Positions 1 to 9,185 of a DNA stretch of 40,798 nucleotides are shown here, one piece after another. Below the pieces are notes generated by a model that was not told where the DNA came from, made no database searches, and saw nothing but the letters and a program-made list of their open reading frames with translations. The translations under genes and the position numbers were made by a program. The stretch spans positions 297,501-338,298 of the forward strand of contig WPIO01000208.1 of the NCBI GenBank assembly GCA_009760855.2. Reading direction: 5' to 3'. Each line of letters begins with the position of its first letter. Position 1 is the first letter of the stretch. The DNA comes from Cristatella mucedo (lineage: Eukaryota; Bryozoa; Phylactolaemata; Cristatellidae).

Positions 1-1020
1 TTAAAATAATCTGGTATGGCGAAAATCTGAATCCCTGAGTAGGAGTTCCGTGTGCTTAACTAGTCGATGTGTTAGTTATATAATTAATTAGTAAATGAAT
101 CAATGCGGAAACTGAATTGTAAACTCTGGATAATTTAGCGGCGGAAGAAGCCACCAAGACGTAGCGAGAGAGGGATTTGTCAATCTTATGAGTGCTATAA
201 AAAGGGCTTCTTAGTATAGTATAGTTTCTTAGTATACCGTGTGTATCGTTAACGAACACGTGTGGAATCGCTCTAGACAAGGGGTTTCACGCGTAGGCAA
301 AGTTTTTAAGAAGAGCTAGACTGACGTCGCCGATACCGTTGCCTCGAAAGTTCGGCCAACTAATTGTAGAAGGAGCATTGAATTCACTCAGGCTTGCAGG
401 TTGTAATCGAAGCACTTCTACGAGAACTCGTCTGCATTCGCTCGGAACGCTTCGAAATTTGAAAACAAAACCACGCGATTACCGACTCATTCGGCACCTT
501 CTAAGTACTTTAAGAATATTTTGATGTAGCTAATAAAACTGGCACTAGACGAACCGAGGATAAAATGCGTCGAAATTTGTCGACTGCGCGTGCTGCTTGC
601 GGTAAAACGAATTTGCGTGCTCATCATTTCCTGTTGCAACAGAGGAATTCCCCAGCGGGCTCGCTGTGCGGGGCGGGGCGCCCCCTTGAAGAGGGCACCG
701 GGGCCAGCGCACCTGCTCGACTGAGCCCTGGCAGACGGGAAGCCTGGGGAATTCGGTTTCACTGACAGCAGCCTAAACCTCGCGCACGGCACCAGTTGCC
801 GCGGCCGCTCCTGTGCCTTCTCTCTCATATGAAACCAGAAACATACGCTCGCTGTGTCGGTGCAGCTTTTACGACTCTTTAGCTTTTCTTCGTGACGCTG
901 TCTTCACTAGCAGGTCACTCGTCTACGAGGACTAGCATCCGTTGTTAGTAACTTACGCTGTCTACGTGACAAGGGGCTCTAGTTCGGTAGTTGCTACAGC
1001 ACGATCACTCATATGTAATG
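1..1020. other. Left flank without recognised gene
   Basis: Open frames here are short (at most 113 codons), lie on both strands and show no domain I recognise. No good splice-phase chain was found. It is outside the duplicated unit, because no second copy exists in the window. I see nothing functional in it beyond a GC-rich patch at about 640-820. Confidence 0.5.
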
Positions 1021-1100
1021 AACACGCACGCACGGACGCACTCACACACACACACACACACACTCACACACAGGCACACACACACGCGCATATAATGAAT

Positions 1101-1135
<35 letters not shown>
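1021..1135. repeat. CA/TA microsatellite
   Basis: A CA-rich run with interruptions (1,023-1,090) is followed by a TA run of about 30 bp ending at the tail of the SINE at 1,137. SINE/LINE tails often seed such repeats. Confidence 0.9.
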
Positions 1136-1136
<1 letters not shown>

Positions 1137-1141
<5 letters not shown>

Positions 1142-1265
1142 GGTATATCGCCCCAAGATAACTTAATCTCTATTCAGGCGCTTCACACATACCACGGGGC
1201 CCGAGCCCACGACCTCAGTCAAACCTTAGTCTGGGCGAGCACCTTAACCGCTGGACCAAACCAAA

Positions 1266-1266
<1 letters not shown>
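1137..1266 (-). mobile_element. tRNA-headed SINE with LINE-like tail, copy 1
   Basis: Read on the minus strand it starts with an A-box-like segment (TGGTCCAGCGGTTAAGG) typical of a tRNA-derived Pol III promoter. A degenerate B-box-like segment (GGCTCGGGCCC) follows about 40 bp later. The 3' part (GCGCCT..AGAGATTAAGTT) matches the LINE 3' end at 29,068-29,145. The copy ends in an AT-rich tail merging with the TA run. Copies 2 and 3 are at 11,078 and 20,583, also minus. It is not a functional tRNA: the clover-leaf does not close and the B box is damaged. Confidence 0.75.

Positions 1267-1313
<47 letters not shown>
1267..1313. repeat. TA microsatellite
   Basis: Pure TA run between the SINE and a second SINE tail. 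At the orthologous place in unit 2 (11,206-11,395) it is a long TG run, so the repeat motif changed after or during duplication. Confidence 0.95.
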
Positions 1314-1317
<4 letters not shown>

Positions 1318-1376
1318 CATTTTTATCGCCCTAAGAGAACTTGATCTCTATCCAAGCGCTGTACATATGTCGGACG
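1318..1376 (-). mobile_element. SINE tail fragment
   Basis: Minus-strand match to the tail and body of the SINE at 20,583-20,722 (CCCTAAGAGAACTT on plus, then an AGCGC segment and CATATG), without the tRNA head. Unit 2 has the same fragment at 11,398-11,460. Confidence 0.6.
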
Positions 1377-1806
1377 GCTCAAGAATAATTCTTCGGTTGT
1401 TTGAAGGCTGGGATCTCACTGCACCTTATGGTGGTCGACTTCTGCGAATTCAGTCCGTTTGCCAGTCAGCAGGGCTGTGCAGCTGATCAGTAGCAGCCAA
1501 GCAGCAGTCACCAAGCGATTGCAGTGGCGGAGGCGGCAGCTGCCTGATCCTCTTCGTGCCGCGTGCAGACGCCACACACGGGCAGGTGCCCGAGCACAAC
1601 TTGGCAGCGTCGTGCATAGCAGCCACCGGCACACAAATCGATTTGGACATCCGATCGATCACTCGCAAGCGTGCACCAGATGCCGGCGGCTTTCCTCTAC
1701 GCGGCCCTTTGCCACCCCTGACCCCCCTCCGCTTCCCCTGGACGCGAGGCGGCAGCCAAGAGCTCGGGCCTTAGGGATTCTCTCGGGCACTCGCATCATC
1801 AGCCTT

Positions 1807-1977
1807 TCATCTGCCTCGTGCAGATAGGGGTGTCTTTGGCAAGCATTTCGCCGAACCTGGCTGCTGCAGCTGCTGCTCCAAGAAAACGCTCAATTCAACT
1901 GGAGGAGACGACGGACCGCGTGTGGCTGCAGCTGCTGGCTCGGCTGCGCCCAGGCAGGCTGGCCAAGCTGCAAATTG
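1807..1977 (-). CDS. Candidate antisense gene, terminal exon (unit 1)
   Basis: Hypothetical. A minus-strand open frame of 56 codons plus a TGA stop, preceded by a good acceptor (TTGACTGCAG). It joins in phase 0 to the exon at 2096-2302. The predicted protein is rich in Ala, Pro and Gln and resembles no family I know. The same exon with identical length, acceptor and stop is present in unit 2 (11,893-12,063), differing by a few mostly amino-acid-changing substitutions. Low-complexity GC-rich DNA can stay open by chance, so coding status is uncertain. Confidence 0.3.
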   Translation of the reverse strand, partial: QFAAWPACLGAAEPAAAATRGPSSPPVELSVFLEQQLQQPGSAKCLPKTPLSARGR

Positions 1978-2095
1978 CTGCAGTCAACCGACGCCCTCTG
2001 ATCGATTTCTTTAGGAGTATTAGTAAAACAACAAGGATAAGACTCTACGTATAGCGAGCGCACTAAGAGAATTAAACCGCTTTCTGTGTACTTAC

Positions 2096-2302
2096 AGGCA
2101 GCTCTGTCGGGCGTTTGGCTAGCTTGGCTAGTCGTGAGAGCGCTTGCCGTGGGCGACCATTGGCTACCAAGAATCTCTTGAGTGTCGCCAACGGCTGCCC
2201 ACTGCCACTTTCTAAGAAACCAGAGAGCGCCTCGATAGAAACTGCAGCAAACTCATCCCCCACACAGGCAAAGGCTCGTCGTTGAGTTTTGCTTGCGCTC
2301 AA
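2096..2302 (-). CDS. Candidate antisense gene, internal exon (unit 1)
   Basis: Hypothetical. A minus-strand open frame of 69 codons bounded by an acceptor-like TTTTAG and a consensus donor (CCT|GTAAGT), phase 0 at both ends, followed by a 118-bp intron to the exon at 1807-1977. The translation looks protein-like (ALSGFLE, LAKLAKRP) but matches no family I recognise. The unit 2 counterpart (12,183-12,389) has the same length. The three differences I see by eye change amino acids (I/M, S/G, T/A), which argues against strong purifying selection. No upstream exon with an ATG was found. Confidence 0.33.
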
Positions 2303-2787
2303 CTAAAAGATCTTTATTCACCGACTTCAGAGTTCGACCCGGTGTACGGACAGGTGTACGGACAGCTGTGACGGAGTGCTGCCGATGCAGATGCCTGGAG
2401 ACAGATGTGTACGCACAGGTAAATGCCCTGCGCCATGCCCTTCGCACGCGTGGCGTACCACTCATACCACTGGCTCGAGCCTTCGGAGAGCCACTACAGG
2501 CGCGATATTACTCACCATTCAATCGCGTTTCCCTTTGCAGCAAATGTAAAGCGCCTAGAAAGAGATTGCGATCTCTGAGGGCACTTTGTCAAGTGCATTA
2601 TTATTATTACTATTATCATTACAGTCGCGGCTGTCATCGGCACCCGTAAGCCCTGGGCACTCTAATCGGGCCACAGGATCGTTTCACCAGGGTCCGGCTC
2701 GAAACACACCCGAAACTGGCCTGGTTTAGTGACCAATCCCCGATCTACCCGATGACTATTGGGTTTAATATCTGGAAGGCCCACGAA
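2235..2787. repeat. Near-identical tract shared with unit 2
   Basis: Matches 12,322-12,874 with a single mismatch (G at 2,657 against A in unit 2) over 553 bp. The flanks diverge much more, for example many differences in 2,788-3,000. The tract includes a LINE 3' tail, so uniform constraint is unlikely; gene conversion is the simplest reading. Confidence 0.8.
2515..2625 (+). mobile_element. LINE 3' end, plus strand
   Basis: Matches the reverse complement of 29,068-29,165: a segment with GTAAAGCGCCTAGAAAGAGAT, split by one or two changes, followed by AAGTGC and a TTA-type microsatellite tail. Only the 3' terminus is present, as expected of a 5'-truncated insertion. A duplicate lies at 12,602-12,712. 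Confidence 0.75.
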
Positions 2788-4154
2788 CGCTTAAATGGGA
2801 TAAGATTCCGAAAGGCCCGCACCTTGTTAACGAGAGACCTCAGCCTCCCAAACTGGGGCCTGCCTTCTCGTGGCGTAGCTACAGCTCTTCCGGACGCGCA
2901 GCGCTTCTCCTCGATGCAGCGACTCCACCGTGACTTTTCTCGTCCTTCGGCGGCCGAACCTTTCGAGCGTGCATTTGGGGCGGATTCGGTTCGATTCCTC
3001 AGTTCAGCCATTGCTGCCGGCTCTGACTGCAGCCACGGCTGCTTCGCGCTCGGGTCGCACGAATGACAGTACTGTAGCGGCGGCCTCAGCTGCGGCCCCA
3101 GCTGCTGGCGCTGTATATATAGAGTCAGCTCGGCCATAGCTCAATGCCCGCCCTCCGCCGGCTCGCACGGCTCAGCCAAGGCGGCGGCGGGCGGGCTCGG
3201 CCGCTGCCCGCTCGCTTGACTCAGTGCAGTCAGCCGCTTCTGTTGCCTGGCTGCCGAGAGCCACATGCCGGCGGCCGTTCGTTCACTGCTGCTCCCGGTT
3301 CGGACTAGCGAGCTCTCACTCAAACCGGCTAGGAGGGCAAGGCCGCCGTCGACCACGCTAGAAGAGCAAAGTGGCCGACGACGTGAAACCAGGCGTCCGC
3401 TCGATCTCCCGCTCTCGCCGAACACACGCGGATACCACACGGGTCGGTTGCACGATGCCGGTCCGTCCGCTGCGTGACACTAGCCGCCTCTGACGCAAGA
3501 GTCTCGCTGCCGACACTGAATCGGTTATCATCGACGTCACGGGTCACTCGCTCGACGAGGGCTCAGTTCCTGTCGCCCAGGCAAAATGCGACCAACGCAT
3601 GGCAAGAGCTCCACTGCCAAAGGGAGCTGATGGGTCAACCGTGGTCAGGAAGCCGGTGCTCTTGGCGGCTCCGGAACTCGAGAAACGAAGCTTCGCTGTG
3701 ATGCTGCAATCCCGGACTGCTGATTGCGAGTGACCTTGCGGCGGCGGAGGTCCATATATGCAACAAGAGTCGATCGTAACCAGCCGCTGCTGCAGATCAG
3801 CAGACCGTATCCCTCATTATGTCGCCTAAGTGTCTACCTATCAAGATTATACGTAGCGATAGCTGAGGATAGATAGTCGGCGCTATTTCAGCCGGCCGTT
3901 AAAGCTTTATCCATCATTCCGTCCAGAGGAGGTACATCCGTTTGGTCTCTGGAAGTAAATCTCTCCATGGCTTATTAATCTTTCGCTTTTGATTAATATT
4001 TGGACGTTAGGTTGTTGCAGAGATGTAGCGTTACGCACGAATCTTCTATGCCTATGCATTTTCCAGCTAAGTTTACGTACAAGTTAATCTCAGCCTGAAT
4101 TCTGCTTGAGGTGACCTTGACATTATTGCTTATTCGTTTTCTGACCAATTGCAG
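2788..4154 (+). other. Upstream/intronic region of the receptor gene
   Basis: GC-rich, duplicated in unit 2 (12,875-14,279) with several percent divergence and some small indels. It contains no exon I can support. A TATATATAG-like segment at about 3,112 and a GC-rich stretch to about 3,500 could be promoter-like, but nothing fixes a start site. The stretch ends at the polypyrimidine tract and AG acceptor (4153-4154) of the somatomedin-B exon. Confidence 0.4.
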
Positions 4155-4616
4155 ATTCCTCGACAGCTTCAGTCGGAGAAACAGTTCAAAGACGCCGCGA
4201 ATCTCACGGGCAGCCTGTGCATTATGTTTTTACGCTCATACTTATAATTGAATTCGGAAGAAATGCAGCCGAGTTGTCTGCTCTACCAGATGACTTTAGC
4301 CAATATGGTGACCAAGCAGATTTTTGTCGCGGCATTTATTCATGCAATTCAATGAGAATAGACGATTGCTATTCAAGATTCTGCTCGTGTAGCGACTACT
4401 GCAGCTTGTTCGGCACCTGCTGCCATGACAAGAACGATGTCGTCGCGCGTAAGCGCTTGGCTAAACATTACTACGTCTGCGAAACAAACTTGAACGTGCC
4501 TGACTGCTTCAGCGACGGTGGAATATTCGTTGTGAATAGATGTCCGTCGCACAAAGCGAGCAACAGCTTAAGCCGTCAATGCGAAGCTCAAACGAATGTG
4601 ACCATGAACGAGGCTG
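4155..4616 (+). CDS. Receptor exon A: membrane leader plus somatomedin-B-like module
   Basis: An internal exon of a multi-exon receptor with phase-1 borders on both sides (acceptor TTGCAG, donor CTG|GTAAGC), the arrangement typical of shuffled extracellular modules. About 154 codons. First a basic stretch (QRRRESHG), then a hydrophobic core (VFTLILII) that may act as signal peptide or anchor. Next comes a cysteine module with C-x4-C-x-C-x3-C-x5-CC-x-D, the somatomedin-B pattern. A second cysteine-bearing stretch (PDCFSDGG, NRCPSHK) follows. There is no in-frame ATG near the start, so the initiator must lie in an upstream exon not securely identified. The module is extracellular and probably binds a protein ligand; the ligand is unknown. 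The unit 2 copy is at 14280-14741. Confidence 0.75.
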
Positions 4617-5559
4617 GTAAGCTTTGGCTCGGGCTCAGCTGGTAGCTGGAAGCGCACCGGAAGAAAGTCCTAGGTGCGCCGGAAGGAAGGTCCAGATTCG
4701 GCGAGCGCGGCTTTTCGTCATTGCCTGCTGGATGGCCCGTTCGCATGCGTCCAGTAAACCGATTAAAGTAATCTGGAATTATCGGAGCCTTACCTAGACA
4801 AGGGACCTTACCGTGTCAATGGACGAAATTCGCGCGCTGACAGTGTTCAAGCTTGTCTTCAGCAGAACTTCCCTAGTCCAACTAGGCTGCACCAACACGT
4901 CCAGCAAATGATCGCATGAGACCGTCGAGCTAGCCGAAGTGTATAGTTATCTGGCGTTTAGCTAGTGAAGCTGATTCGACTCGGAATACGATACAACGAT
5001 TACACGACATTAATATAGAAATATTAGGCGCCAGAGGTTTTTTAGTAGCAGGTTTCTACTTTTACCAGTGCATTCCAAATCAGTCAGTTGACGGGCCCTC
5101 AAGATCATTAGTGCGTTAAGAGTTCTTAGGGATTAGGAACTGGGTGTGACATAGTGAACTGCTCAGATGGGTATAGCGGAACATTATCAAGTGAATAGCT
5201 TCTTCTAAAGTGCTGCACGCTAATGCTGGTGATGAGCACTCGTACTCTTCTGCGACTTTGGCCTGTGCGTCTCTTCGTTAACGATACGGTTGCGATATTA
5301 AGGTGTAGTGCTGAGCCCTTGATCGCTTCCGAAAGTGGGCGTATGGAATTTATGTACGTGGAATGCATCGAGAATGCATGTGGAATGTACGTTTTGTAAG
5401 GTGTAGGGCTGAGCCCTCGATTGCTCCATCTGTCTGCTACCGTCGCAAGACATTTGCGTATCGGATCCTACAACTCGCTTGCCGTGCACAGGTAATTGTC
5501 GTGCGTCTGCAAGAACGAGCCAGTGCCGTCACGTGAGCTGTGTTTGCGGGCAAAGAACT

Positions 5560-5560
<1 letters not shown>

Positions 5561-5591
<31 letters not shown>

Positions 5592-5732
5592 CGCGTGTGT
5601 GTGTGTGTGTATGTGTGTGTGTGTGTGTGTGTGTGCGCGTGCGTGTTTGTGTGCGTGTTTGTGTGCGTGTTTGTGTGCGTGTTTGTGTGTGTGTGTGCGT
5701 GCGTGTGTGTGTGCGCGCGCGTGCGTGCGCGT
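5561..5732. repeat. TG microsatellite with 12-bp higher-order unit
   Basis: TG run with GCGC interruptions. At 5,640-5,687 the motif GCGTGTTTGTGT repeats four times. This part was lost from unit 2. Confidence 0.95.
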
Positions 5733-6189
5733 CCTAGATTATGCGTCCTAGATTATGCCTAGATTATTGGTCCTAGATTATTAGGAACCGAGTACGATAG
5801 ACTCGAGAGTTTCGATGGTATAAAACGTCCGTTTCAAGTTATGATTAGTTGGTTGTATTCGGGCTCCAAATTGGAGAGCAGTGCTCCAGATTTGGGCTGA
5901 GAAAACTAGCGTCTCGGTGTCCTTGAAATATCGCGCTTCTAGCTAACGGCAATTTAACTTCAATTTAACTGAATTTTCGTTGCGGATACGGCGTTCATAA
6001 TTGCTGTTTCGCTCCTCCGCTGTTGCCATAAATAAAGTTAATAGTTTACTTAAGTACAGGCATTGGAGCTGCTTCTGGATTAGGCTGTAGCCGTGCTTCA
6101 CGGTGCCAGCTCTGCCAGAATCGCCCAAGCATCTTTAGGGACTAGCACGCACTAGATGAGCTGCGCTTGTAGTTGCTGTTGACATTGTA

Positions 6190-6358
6190 GTAGGCTCCGA
6201 AGCGCAAAGGGAAAAGAGACTGCGAGAGAGCAGAGGAGAGAGAGAGCAGAAAAGAGAGGGGGCGAGAGTGGGTGTGAGGGAGGGAGGGGGATTGAAAGAG
6301 GTAGACAGCGAGAGAGAGTGTGTTAGAGAGGGCGAAAGAGAACAGAGAGAGATAGCGG

Positions 6359-6447
<89 letters not shown>

Positions 6448-6546
6448 GAGGGATAGGGATAGAGATAGCGAGACAGACAGACCGAAGGAGACAGACAGAC
6501 AGAGACAGACAGACAGAGATAGACAAAGTGAGAGAGGGAGTGTGCA

Positions 6547-6581
<35 letters not shown>

Positions 6582-6585
6582 ATGC

Positions 6586-6624
<39 letters not shown>

Positions 6625-6690
6625 TGTGTGCATGAGTGTGTGAGTGTGTGAGTGTGTGTGTGTGTGTGTTTGCGTGTATGTGCTTGTGAA
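6190..6690. repeat. Compound GA then TG microsatellite
   Basis: GA-rich from about 6,190 with a pure GA core at 6,364-6,440 and GACA interruptions to 6,520, then TG repeats to about 6,690. The unit 2 counterpart is greatly expanded (15,560-16,920) and carries a solo LTR. Confidence 0.95.
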
Positions 6691-6842
6691 CAGTCCATGC
6701 AGACCGGTAGAGGAAGTACCGATAGCGAGGCAAGGAGGGTGTCACGTGTAGGCGTATAGCACGTCTATTGTGTGGGCGGTGCGTCGGCTGGGGTGGAACA
6801 AAGTAACGGCGGTGACACTCGCAGACTTTTTCACTTTTACAG

Positions 6843-6984
6843 ATTTCGCATACACACCGGTGACGGACTGGAACACAGGAGTCACGTATAGGAACGCTTA
6901 CTGTGCCCAGTGCTGGGACGTCAGAATAGACAACTTGGTGATCTGGACTTGGAACTTTACCTGCTCCATGAAGTTCGAATCGAG
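6843..6984 (+). CDS. Receptor exon B: YCAxC module
   Basis: 142 bp. The acceptor is TTTTACAG and the donor GAG|GTGGCG is weak but is supported by phase. Entering in phase 1 it completes a GAT codon with the last G of exon A; leaving in phase 2 it fits exon C. It encodes the extracellular stretch TPVTDWNTGVTYRNAYCAQC, then a Trp-rich part ending near NFTCSMKF. The pattern PVT..TG..Y.N.YCA.C is what I know from ectodomains of invertebrate class-B-like receptors. A similar FRNAACARC motif recurs in exon D. The unit 2 copy at 17086-17227 differs by only a few residues. Confidence 0.68.
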
Positions 6985-7361
6985 GTGGCGAGTTTTGCTC
7001 TTTCCTTCGTCTGCGCACTTTGCGTGCTTCTTTCTTGGCGCTGACGGTTTCTCACTGCATCCATCTGTACATCCCATGATTCGCTGCACCCGGCACTGGT
7101 GGCTGTGGCCACCACGAGCCAGTTTCGCATGGCGGGCCCTGCGACTCTAAATGCAGTTGACTGGGCGAAATGGTTTAGCGGCTGTACTGGTTCAATGGGC
7201 GTCCGGGAAGTCTTAAGGCTGGGAGGAATGAATGGGTTCCGCGAGGCTTTTTTGGGGCTGGAAGCCGCGACAGGCAGCAAGCGGCCATTGCTGTGCGGGA
7301 TGCTTCACAGTCGGGGCTCAGCTCGACTTAACTAACGAACCGAATCGTCTGACTCATCATA

Positions 7362-7405
7362 AGCTCTCGCTATAGAAAAAGAGGCTGTTAAATCAGATAG
7401 TATTT
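7362..7405 (+). mobile_element. Remnant of a SINE tail
   Basis: Matches the reverse complement of the tail of the SINE at 28,269-28,489 (CGCTATA..AAAGAGGCTGTT..AATCAG). No tRNA head is recognisable upstream. The same remnant is in unit 2 at 17,602-17,645. Confidence 0.45.
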
Positions 7406-7874
7406 TATAAGCCATTAAAAGCCATCCTGTACCCGGCGTGCTGGAAAGTCGGAAAAACCAATAGCGTATATCTGAGCAATCATAATCTGCTTTCTTAATT
7501 TATGCATATATATATGTATATATATATATTAAGTTTCCAAAAAGTATATGGTTGCTATATAACAATGAATGATGAAATTTTGCACGGTTGCAAGTCAGGC
7601 GTTTGAGAGGCAGCAAAGCTATATTCTCGTAACAAAAATCTAGCTAGGCGTCATTGTTTCGCTAAGTTTTGAACATTCTCTGCATTTAAGATTGGCCTAT
7701 AACCCTCCATGCTTTCAACTGCTGTCAGCAGCCCTGTTGCGGACAGGCTGGTGATTGTAATATTTCTTCATGGCAGTTTTACAGCTTATGCAAAGCGGTC
7801 GTAAAGTGCTTACTAGATTTGGTGCGACGTGGTTCGGCTAAAGAAAGCTTAGTAATATCGGATTTTCATTACAG

Positions 7875-7955
7875 ATTTCAAGAAAACTCCAAAGCTGAAA
7901 GCAACAACCAATTAGCAGATATTGAAGAGATTAGGCGTGCCAAGTCCTACCTGAG
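7875..7955 (+). CDS. Receptor exon C: short linker exon
   Basis: 81 bp, phase 2 on both sides, with a strong acceptor (TTTTCATTACAG) and a consensus donor (GAG|GTGAGC). Only one of three frames is open, and it is the one required by exons B and D. The encoded 27 residues are charged and probably helical (NNQLADIEEIRRAKSYL); they link the YCAxC module to the rest of the ectodomain. If the donor is not used the next codon is TGA, so intron retention would end the protein here. The unit 2 copy is at 18110-18190. Confidence 0.68.
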
Positions 7956-9185
7956 GTGAGCACGTTTAGTGCACTCTGTTAGAGTCCAGAGCTGCCAGCT
8001 CCAACGACCATAACTATGTCTTCTCTGTCTCTAGTAGATGTTGCGTTGCATGCATAGCTTATCCCTGGTCGTTTTCGAACCTTCGCTGAAAAGTCAGATC
8101 ATCGATTCTAGAAATTTAAGCACAGCGAAGGGCTCCATAAGATTCTGGCGTCATAATGGACGCAAAATGAGCTGGTCGTTGGCGAATCACCCAGCGTGTG
8201 GCTGCAGCAGTTCAGCGATCGCCTGAGGCTGTCCCAGGCTTCGGCTTCAATCCTAACTGGCTTGGCGCATACGGAGGAGCGACGGTGCTAGCTGACCTCG
8301 AGTCTCCGCAGCAGGGGCAGCGAACCCAGTTTGTCATTGCCAATCTCCATTTGCCAGCCTAAAGGAGCTACAGCTTTGTGCAGCCGCGAACGGCTTCGTT
8401 GAAGCTCGTCCATTGTGTCGCACACTGAGGGCGAGGCAGCGGCCTGCCGAGGCAACTTCGGCTGGGTCATCCATATCCGAATCCTTCTCTCACGAGATTT
8501 CGACAAAATTGGGGAACCATGGCGACTTTCTCTATTTACGGTACTGCATAAGCGCAACCCTGTCCCGATAGGCATCTTCTTCCATGACCTCTTCTCCAAA
8601 GATCACTCCTAGCCTGAACCGTTATCCTTGAACACTAATCCTCTAACCCCTATTACATTGACCTGTAAGATCACTCCTCCATTAAATCTTCCCTTCCCAG
8701 TTCTCTCGACCCCTACTTACTTTACTCCTCCTCTCTTGACACTGTCTAATTACTCGGGTTTCCAACTTGCAGCGTCAGCTACCTGCTTCCTGTTCATTAG
8801 TCGGGGGTTAAGCGTGGCGCAGGAATATCTGGATATAGGTCTTTTCGTCCTTCTAGTGAACCTCGTTCCTGCCTTTGCTTTGCGGCTGTCGGTTGGAATT
8901 TCGAAACTGTCGGACACCTAAAAGCGAATTCTCACTGATCCTGCGATTCCATAAGTTTTTAACATTCATGTTTCAGCATTATTCTACCTCCGCGGGGCTG
9001 CTGCGGGTAGGCAATCGCACGATGCCACGCTAAGAGTGATGCAGCAAAGGTTAAGGTCAAGTTTCGCGTCAAGTTTTCAAGTTTCTCTTTTCTCGTCTCA
9101 CGTCTCTCTCCCGTCGAGTGCCATTGTCGCTGACTCACGCAGGTCCGTAAGGAACCAGCTTGATTCGCTGTGCCATTTATTACAG
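7956..9185 (+). other. Intron C-D of receptor gene
   Basis: About 1.2 kb. Several acceptor-like sites (8,037, 8,772, 8,976) were tested. None gives a phase-2 exon open long enough, while direct joining of exon C to 9186 preserves the frame. No repeat of note. Homology with unit 2 ends within this intron at about 9,060. Confidence 0.5.

Larger units (their letters stand above)
4617..6842 (+). other. Intron A-B of receptor gene, repeat-rich
   Basis: About 2.2 kb without a coding exon I can support. It holds a TG/TGCG microsatellite with a 12-bp higher-order repeat (5,640-5,687), four copies of a CCTAGATTAT tandem repeat (5,732-5,785), a GA microsatellite (6,190-6,540) and a TG run (6,545-6,690). 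A segment of about 25 bp containing GCTGAGCCC recurs at 5,299 and 5,399. Long apparent open frames here (for example 6,135-6,698 minus) are dinucleotide-repeat artefacts. Confidence 0.7.

Noticed and set aside
565-765. Short open frames at the left end
   Set aside because: No splice signals, no second copy and no recognisable composition or domain.
1137-1266. Functional tRNA gene
   Set aside because: The B box is damaged, arms do not pair and a LINE-like tail follows; three dispersed copies fit a SINE.
6135-6698. Long Ser/Leu/His/Thr-rich open frames on minus (also at 15,988-17,128, 20,603-21,094 and 31,952-32,951)
   Set aside because: They are translations of dinucleotide microsatellites, open in several frames at once, with no domain.
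8038-8976. Additional receptor exons in intron C-D (acceptors at 8,037, 8,772 and 8,976)
   Set aside because: In the phase required after exon C each meets a stop within a few codons or lacks a donor; direct joining of exon C to exon D keeps the frame.
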